Source: Pontederia crassipes
Taxonomy: Eukaryota > Streptophyta > Magnoliopsida > Commelinales > Pontederiaceae
Length of the DNA stretch: 64,000 nt
Assembly: GCA_030549335.1 (NCBI GenBank)
Contig: JAUKPH010000023.1
Coordinates: forward strand, 1,178,001-1,242,000
Direction: 5' to 3'
How positions within the stretch are numbered: position 1 is the first letter of the stretch; each line of letters begins with the position of its first letter. The notes below the pieces were generated by a model. It was not told the origin of the DNA. It saw only the letters and a program-made list of their open reading frames with translations, and ran no database searches. A program made the position numbers and the translations under genes. Positions 56,908-64,000 of the stretch are shown here, in pieces.

Positions 56908-59375
56908 TGTAACGCCTGCAATTCGTAAATGTGTAAACAATGATTCAAAACGAGAAATCAATTCAAAAATCAAATTTAATTAGCAATTATGGCAAGAATT
57001 CAAAATGAATTCGATTTCAAAAAAAAAGAAACGACAGAAAAGGAAAGAAATGGCCGACCGAGGGAGGAAACTCCTCCACTGATTGCGCATTTCAGAGCTG
57101 GCCGGCCAAAGCTATAAAAGGAGCATGAGAGCACCCTCGCGCCGCCCCTTGGACACCCTGTAGACCGCCGTCTCCATCACCTTCTTCGTTTTGCCGATGA
57201 ACGACGATCGACACACGAAGTAGCGGCCGGCGTCGATGACGAACAGCGGCTCATCTGACGATCCTTTGACACCCAGTGACCCCCCGACGTGCGTAGGGGC
57301 CAGACGAACCTTCCTGTTGGCCAGGAACGACCAACGACCGAATCGACGAAGAATCGGATGCCGGTGAACTCCAACCATCGAAAATAGAGGTATCTTAGTG
57401 TTTGAAATCCCTAGATGAAGGAATATGGATTAGTTGTTGCGTAGAGTTAATCCATTATGATCGCAATTATCCAAGCTTCATTTTTCGTATTGATGTCATG
57501 GCGATCCGATGACCGAAGGCCGGCGGCCCTGTTTTATCGCAGGGACCGGTCGACCGATTTTATCAATGATCGACCGATCTGTGCAAGGAACTCGAATGAG
57601 TCCCTGTCGATCAGTCGACCGGTCTCACCAGAGTGGTCGACCGATCTGCTTGTTAACGGACAGATCAGACCTCACAATCGGTCGACCAATCTTCCAGACG
57701 GTCGACCATCGGACGCGCAGTGCGCATCCTCATGATTTTACGACCGATCGTCCGATCACTAGTACGGTCGACCGATCATAGAGTAACCGATCGATCGGCG
57801 CTTTACGGGCAGTCGACTGATCCACAAACATCCAACAAGGAATAAGGGTCGACCGATTCAAGAGATCTGGTCGATCGGTGCAGTTAGCGATCGACCGATC
57901 CACTCAGACCAGTCGGTTCAAACCGTTCGGTTCAATCAGACCCATCGGTCTGAACCAACCGGTTCGACCCACTCAAAGATATAGAGAGACATAGAATAAG
58001 TTTTGATACTAACATCGTCCGAATCGGATTTTGACCTGACTTGAGTTCGTCTCATAAATCATAATCGAAAACTCTAACCAGTTCACCTATACTGGCTGAG
58101 TCCTATTGTACAGAGATTAACGCCCATTTAGGTCATGATTCATAGATTACATGATAAGCAAAGATAAGTAAAGTAAAGATAAAGACATGAGATTGTTATG
58201 TGCCGCCCCATCGTATGGAACAAAGATTACAGTATGACATAGAGATGGACAGATAGTTAGCTGAGGAGACAACGAACCTACTAGTCTTAAATGATCACTG
58301 TTCCTGAGATTACAGGTTCTCTCCCACCTGAATCTCAAAGAAGGGTGATGCAAATGGTCACACTCCTTCCCCCCAAAGAATATAGTATTGAGCCAGAGGG
58401 ATATGTAGCTAACTGAGGGGACAGTGAACCTACAGGTTCTTAAGTGATCACTCTTCCTGGGGTGTAGATCTTCTCTCACCTACATTCTGAATTGGGTGAT
58501 GCATTGTCACACCCTTTTCTCTTTTTGGGCTTACTGGCTTTACAGATTCAGAGAGGCATCTCTGGCATCCCAACCTAATAAACTCGAGTTCGCATAGGAC
58601 AACTAATTTTAAGGATATCATAGTAATGTAAAAGACGTAGTGTAACTCATAGCAATGCAAATGCAAAGTAAAATATTATATAGTATAGAATATGATACAG
58701 TAAAACATGGAATATGGTATGGTAAAGATACTGTAGTGTAAAGACAAAATATGGTCATAGTAAAAAATATAGTACAAATATTGATATTGTTAAAGTATGA
58801 TGTATTGATCCACTATAGTTAATGTATAGAAGTCAAAGTATAGTATTGTTCATCACTTATATATTGCTGCTATGGTTATCATTGATCCTTAATTCATCGT
58901 CTATGTTACTATTGTACTAGACTTTTTGCTCACGGGTATTCGATTTCTCTGCATTGGGATTTTGCAGATGAGAATCCTAATTGATGAGGTGATGGAGGGC
59001 ACAAAGCTTGGAGAACGCAGCACATGACTGATATTTTGCTTCAAGCTTTCATTGCTACATTCCTTTTAAATTATTGTAATTTATTTAGAGACATCATGTT
59101 ATTCCGCTCGTTGAACTTCTCTTTCACATGTTGAGCTTGATGTAAATTGTGTTTTTTTTCGCATTTTTGCTATAAGCTACATTAACTACTTATTTCCCTG
59201 ATATTTGACGTTTGAACTTTCACATTAAAGTCTTTCATCATATTTCTCATTATATTGATGCCACGTATGCCATTTTATTGAATGTTTATGGTTAATAGTG
59301 TAATAGGCAGTGTAACGCTCTCGGGGTCAACTTGATTGCCTACATGACAGGAGGAACGATTTTGGGGGCATTACA
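56908..59375 (+). repeat. 3' LTR, 2468 bp, single-unit form
   Basis: Preceded by a purine-rich AAGGGGGTAATAA tract. It carries one TATA box (57113), one GTCGAC block and about 95 bp (about 57778-57895) with extra GATCGACC-type sites absent from the 5' copies. Its right part resembles unit 3 more than units 1 and 2, which marks unit 3 as carrying the original 3' portion of the 5' LTR. Confidence 0.93.
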
Positions 59376-59380
59376 TCCAA

Positions 59381-59620
59381 TGCCGTTGGGGAGGGATAAA
59401 ATATTTTTTCAAGTTTTGAAATCAAGAGTCTTAATGATTCGTTAAAGTTCATAAAGCATTACCTTTATTTATGTCATACATACAAAAAACGGAACCCATT
59501 CTCTCCTAAATAGCCAAAATCATCTATAATATACAGTAAAATTTTCAGCATTTTTTTCGATGTAAATAATCAAACAACTCGAGAGAAAATAACCATTAAT
59601 CTTGTTACGAAGTTTATTCT

Positions 59621-59673
<53 letters not shown>

Positions 59674-60889
59674 CGTCACTAGCCATTGACTCAAATAAGA
59701 GATAATTGATAGATATTAAAAAATAGAAAGTTGCGTGACATGAGCAAAATAATCAAATTGCATCTTCCACTACATCAATTCATGCTAAAAAAATCACGTG
59801 GAATTTGCATACTGAAAAATTACTATTTCCGACGATTTTAACCGTAAAAAATTATATAAAAACCGTTGGAGACAAGGGCGGAGCACGTGCAGGCACTGAA
59901 ACAGTAAAATAAATATAGTAATTATGATTAATAGATCTGACAGCATGACATGGTGGTCCAATGTTTGGATGTGTCTCTCCAAGGGTTCGATTCTTCTATT
60001 GGCATTTTTGTTCAAGTGTTAACAAAACAAATTAAAGCCCATCACGATATTAACCAATAATGTTCTCCTTCCAATGCTAATTTATATTTTGCCATGCAAA
60101 TTTTCTTTATTTCTTCTTTTTTTTACTTGCAAAAATTGCAAATTATTATATATTATTTTATCCCCAATTTATTATTATATATGATTTTATAAAAAAATTC
60201 TTATTCTCATGACATTTTATTCTTAGTGCTGTTTCTTTCTTTTATTACGTTTTAGGTTTCTTTGAATATATTTTGTTAAATTTAAATTTCATATGGGAAT
60301 TTTATTAACATCATTCTATAAAACTTATATTTAGTTTAACTTCATATCTTCTATTTGGGTAAATTTTTTTTTATTATTATTATAGCATTTATTAAAGTTA
60401 TTTAAATTGAAAGCCTCACCGGGTCAATTTGTTAAAAGGAATCATCACATTTTTTATATTAAAACATCATTAGTTTTTATCATAGTTATCTAATATGAGA
60501 TTGCTTGGTTCATCAAAGTTTCTAATGAGATATGACTTGTTGTATACACATTATTTTTAAAAAATGCTATTTATAATTTTTAGTTTAATTAATTAATTTA
60601 ATTAGTTATAATTTTTTCATATATAGAATTTGGATTAGAGATTCTTGTTATTTTTTGCATTTTGCTAAAATAAAAACGAATTTAGAAGCATAGAATAATA
60701 TTTTAAAGGACATAATTTTTAAAATATTTTATTGTCTAATAATTGATGAACCCACTGCAAATTCATCCTGGCTCCGCCACTGGTCGAAGACTTCAGTTTG
60801 GGAGGGATTTCCAACGGAAGAGAACCGTTGGAAAATTGCTCGTCGTAAATATTTTTCGACAGTTCAATCAAAACCGTCCGAAGTTCCTG
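59381..60889. other. AT-rich intergenic stretch with (TA)n run
   Basis: A (TA)n tract occupies about 59625-59669. GGCGGAGCACGTGCAGGCAC near 59877 and the reversed GGCTCCGCCACTG near 60769 may be the two ends of one old transposon spanning about 900 bp, without clear target duplication. No gene seen. Confidence 0.4.
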
Positions 60890-61140
60890 CGGCCTGAGCT
60901 GCGAGAAACTTTTCCCACGGCTAAAGTCGTAGGAGCCTTCCCACAGCTTGGGTCGTGGGAAAAGTCTTTCCACGGCCGTAGCCATGGGAAGTTCTCCCAG
61001 CTCAAGCCGTGGAAACTTCCTACGGTCCGAGCTATGGGAAGTTTCCACTTCTTGGGCCTTGGGCCATGGACCACGGGAAGTTCCCATGGTTGGAGCCGTG
61101 AAAACATTTTCCACGGCTCCAGCCGTGAAAACTTTTCCTG
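60890..61140. repeat. Array of imperfect hairpin units of about 26-30 bp
   Basis: Units of the form CCACGGC.n.GCCGTGG with GAAACTTTTCC-type spacers repeat about nine times, for example CCACGGCTCCAGCCGTG at 61102-61118, CACGGCCGTAGCCATGGG near 60970 and CAGCTCAAGCCGTGG near 60998. The dyads make open frames on both strands that are not genes. Possibly the subterminal repeats of a DNA transposon. Confidence 0.75.
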
Positions 61141-61821
61141 GGTTTAGTCCAAGGTCCGGATCCCCCTGCCCGCTGTCGATTGTGCTACTTGGCACCCGAT
61201 CAGACGCCTAGCGACCGGATCCGACCGATCGGATGCCTGTGGCTGGATTCGATCGATCGGATGCTTAACGATCGGATCTGCACGATCGACAGCCGAGTAG
61301 CCAAATTTAGTAGCCGGGCGGGAAGATCCGACCAATCCGTAGCACGGACACCCGATCGGCCACCAGGTAGCCAGATCCCCCCACCCGCAGCCCAATCAGG
61401 CGCGGAGAAGACTGCCCGCGGCTGGATCATTGATTTGCATAACTCCCTCGGATCTAAAGCTGAACTAAGAATTAACAATTTCATAGTGTTACTACTTATT
61501 GTTCAATTCTTGTAATTGTCTATCACAACATTAAAAATGTCAATTATGACATGGTGCTCCTTTGTTATGTCATCATGGTCATGCTCGTGCCTTCTTTTGG
61601 CAACATAAATCTCATTCAATTATGAAAAATGTATTAAAATCATTCACAAAACTCTTTTACTGCAGTAATTAAATCATCCCATATGTCATTAACTTTTGGA
61701 TAAGGCCTTTGTAGAACAAACAACATGCATTACATTCATGACTGATTTTGCAAAGTTTGGAATGTCAAGAACTTTTTTCATAAGATACAAAGTGAAAGCA
61801 AATTCAAAAGAAGTCAATGCT
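61141..61821. other. Intergenic stretch with GATCGATCGG-like repeats
   Basis: 61190-61330 carries repeated CGATCGGAT.C and GACCGATCGG-type words. The rest is AT-rich. No gene or transposon ends supported. Confidence 0.4.
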
Positions 61822-62781
61822 CACTACAAGAAATCTGTCAATTGACGACGCAGGCTTGTCATCGCTAAAGCGACACTTGGCTAAAATAAATAGCCACACA
61901 TTAGCATCAAAATGATGTTGCACGATGGAGACGCCGATGTTCAGTAGATATTAGCGTCGCAATGACGTCGACAAAATATGCGACGCTACTAGCATCTCAG
62001 AGCGATGCTATTGCGACATTATCATGATGCAAAATATGTCATTGCGAAGAGTTTAATGGCGTCGCTAATCTGGCTCTAAGTTGACGCTGAATACGGCAAC
62101 ACTATTTTGATGCTAAGGTGGCACTAAACTGATGCTTAGTGTGATGCTACTTAAATGCTAATGTGACGCTAACTTGATGTTACGCCAAATCTTGCGATGC
62201 TAAAGGGTGCTAAAGTGACGCCACTTACGATGTATTTAAAATAGCGTCTAATTGCCTTAGCGACACTAATTACCAATAATTTTGACCCATTCTAGACGTT
62301 TTGTTTTCTTCCCACACCATACAAATTATAGAATGCATATATAATTGATAACAATAATGAAGAATGCATTTAGCGACTAATTAGCATCGACTCGACGTCG
62401 CCATGCAAAGACGCCAAAGTAACGTCGGCGTAGCGCGGTGCTAGGTTGACGCAATTGTGGCTCTAAATTAGCGACAACATAGCTTGCGTCGCTAATGTGA
62501 CACTATTTCGTACGAATATAATATAATTAACATATAGTACATAACACATATAATATAGGAATACATATGTAGATAAGTGCAGGAATATATATGTAGGTAA
62601 CATATATATATATTTAATCCGTAAGGCACCTACTTAGCGTCCAACTAGCATCACTAATGTGACGTTAATATGCGCTATTGGAACACGATGTCACCACCAT
62701 TGCGTCTATATGGTGGTGCTAAATCATGTTACTTAATTCAACCATCATAATTTCATGATTAAGGATACAAAAATAATTTAT

Positions 62782-62819
<38 letters not shown>

Positions 62820-63092
62820 ACATAAGGTATAAGAATACATATGTAGGTAATACATATAATGTAGCTAGCATATAGTATACAAATATATAAGCATTTGGTT
62901 ATGATATATGCAACATGAAATTGTATGTATCATTGTATATTCATAATAAATGATAAAATCAATACTTGCACAAATGCTATATTTTATTTCATATGATAAC
63001 TAAGAGATCATTATATAGATGTAAAAGAATGTATGAAAAATAAACTGATATTATATTGATATGAATAAGTTCTTACATGTGTTCCTGTAGTG
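61822..63092. mobile_element. CACTA-type DNA transposon remnant, non-autonomous
   Basis: Starts CACTACAAGAAA, the classic CACTA (En/Spm) terminus. Next come about 800 bp of subterminal repeats built from GCGACGCTA / TGACGCTAA words in both senses (61845-62720), as in that superfamily. A candidate right end, reading CACTACAGGAACA in reverse, is at 63080-63092. The 3-bp flanks (GCT and TCG) do not match, so the right end is unsure. No transposase. An (AT)n run lies at about 62786-62816. Confidence 0.55.
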
Positions 63093-63149
63093 TCGTTGTT
63101 ATTCATAAGAGCAACATTATATGATTATTGTTATTAAAAAAACTACATA

Positions 63150-63870
63150 TATGTTATGACATGACATGATATGGGATGATATGACATGACAAGATATAAT
63201 AGAAAAGGACACGATATGACATGTTACAAGATGATATGACATAATATGATATGCTTGGGTTATACACATGCATTACATCTCATTATCACGCATGTAAATT
63301 ACCCTTGTCGAGCGATAGTTTACCCTTGCATAGTTGAAAGACTTGCAAGGCCGATAGTTTACCCTTGTATAGTTGTAAAACTTTCAAGGCCGACAATATA
63401 CCCTTGCATGGTTAAAGACTTACAAGGCTGATAGTTTACCCTTGCATGGTTGAAAAACTATATATGACATGACATGATATCAGATGATATAATATAATAT
63501 GACATGACATGACAAGATATGAAAGAAAATGACACATGACATGTTACAAGATGGCACGATGTGATACGACATGATATGATATGCTTGGATTATGTGCATG
63601 CATTACATCTCATTATCATGCTTGTGCACTACCCCTTTCGGGTGACAGTTTACCCTTACATAGTTGAAAGACTTGCAAGGCTAACATTTTACCCATGTAT
63701 AGTTGAAGACTTGCAAGGCTAATAGTTGACCTTTATATAGTCGAAAGACTTACAAAGCCGACATCTTGTAAGTCCGACAACTTACCCCTATTTGATTGAA
63801 AGACGTTATAAGGTCGACAGATATCCCAAAAGGGATTTTAGGTTGTTTGGAGCTAAGTGTCATGTGAATC
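63150..63870. repeat. Nested tandem repeats: two units of about 310-330 bp with inner 39-bp repeats
   Basis: ATATGACATGACA-rich blocks at about 63150-63250 and 63460-63580 are each followed by GCATTACATCTCATTATCA and then four units of about 39 bp (GATAGTTTACCCTTGCATAG, TTGAAAGACTTGCAAGGCC). In the first unit these start at 63314, 63353, 63392 and 63430; in the second near 63643, 63683, 63721 and 63753, more diverged. Probably part of an LTR running past the right edge. 63871-64000 shows nothing else. Confidence 0.8.
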
Positions 63871-64000
63871 AAATTGTGGAATCGGTGTGAACCACATTTG
63901 AATTCGCAGGGGCCACCTCTAGAATCCATCAGCCTCTGACTAGTTGGCGATATGACACATGTATGCAGCATTCTTCTTGCATACATCCTACTTTAAAGAG

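Larger units (their letters stand above)
45047..59375 (+). mobile_element. Ty3/gypsy chromovirus, Tekay/Del type, broken, with an oversized 5' LTR
   Basis: Layout on the plus strand: 5' LTR 45047-51413, primer-binding site 51417-51430, gag about 51625-53420, protease, reverse transcriptase, RNase H, integrase and a chromodomain-like tail about 53430-56830, polypurine tract near 56894-56907, 3' LTR 56908-59375. Ends are TGTAACGCC...GGCRTTACA. Flanks TTCAA (45042-45046) and TCCAA (59376-59380) look like a 5-bp target duplication with one change. The long LTRs, FVDDILIYS box and C-terminal LVKVAW.HH.GKEAT match the Tekay/Del clade. The copy is broken in roughly a dozen places. LTR-to-LTR difference judged by eye is about 7-11 percent, suggesting insertion a few million years ago. 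Confidence 0.95.

Noticed and set aside
60719-61211. Long overlapping frames on both strands
   Set aside because: They are produced by the hairpin tandem repeats, which keep both strands open.

Overview
The window is nuclear DNA of a flowering plant. Evidence: spliced genes with GT-AG introns, a nuclear poly(A) polymerase, a RALF peptide hormone, plant-type L1 and RTE LINEs, a chromovirus-type Ty3/gypsy element with very long LTRs, and an AT-rich background. The poly(A) polymerase start reads closest to monocot homologues as I remember them. A non-grass monocot is my guess, not a proof.

Three host genes are supported. (1) A poly(A) polymerase on the minus strand occupies 1-9039 and runs off the left edge. 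Six coding exons are visible, and a 7-kb intron is filled with LINE debris. (2) A plus-strand gene at 20819-36000 has 12 coding exons and 422 codons. It encodes a conserved protein with a DnaJ-type four-motif cysteine-rich zinc domain. Its 8-kb intron 5 holds a decayed 26S rRNA fragment, a hAT-like MITE, three L1 pieces and LTR-like relics. (3) A single-exon RALF precursor lies on the minus strand at 44087-44491.

The rest is mostly repeats. Intergene 1 (about 9.9-20.6 kb) holds a 240-bp tandem duplication, a five-unit satellite-like array of about 188 bp, a cluster of small LTR/TRIM-like units and a probable 2.2-kb solo LTR. Intergene 2 (36-44 kb) holds two more probable solo LTRs, each with a matching 5-bp target duplication, and a 5'-truncated RTE LINE with a 14-bp target duplication. 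From 45047 to 59375 lies one Ty3/gypsy chromovirus (Tekay/Del type). It is broken, with roughly a dozen breaks. Its 3' LTR is 2468 bp but its 5' LTR is 6367 bp, because a unit of about 1.98 kb carrying the promoter is present three times in tandem. The middle unit is a chimera of its neighbours, the mark of unequal crossing-over. The right end holds hairpin-like tandem repeats, a CACTA-type transposon end and further tandem repeats.

A second theme is the RTE LINE and what looks like its hitch-hikers. All share one 3' tail (GCCGACCCCAC...GGGATAAGG plus TTG repeats). They are a 768-bp truncated LINE, a 174-bp internally deleted or SINE-like derivative with a 19-bp duplication, a 39-bp insertion that is only the tail and has a perfect 21-bp duplication, and one more bare tail. 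Apart from possible promoter effects of nearby LTRs, I see no functional link among the three genes. No tRNA gene, intact rRNA gene, CRISPR array or bacterial-type operon was seen.
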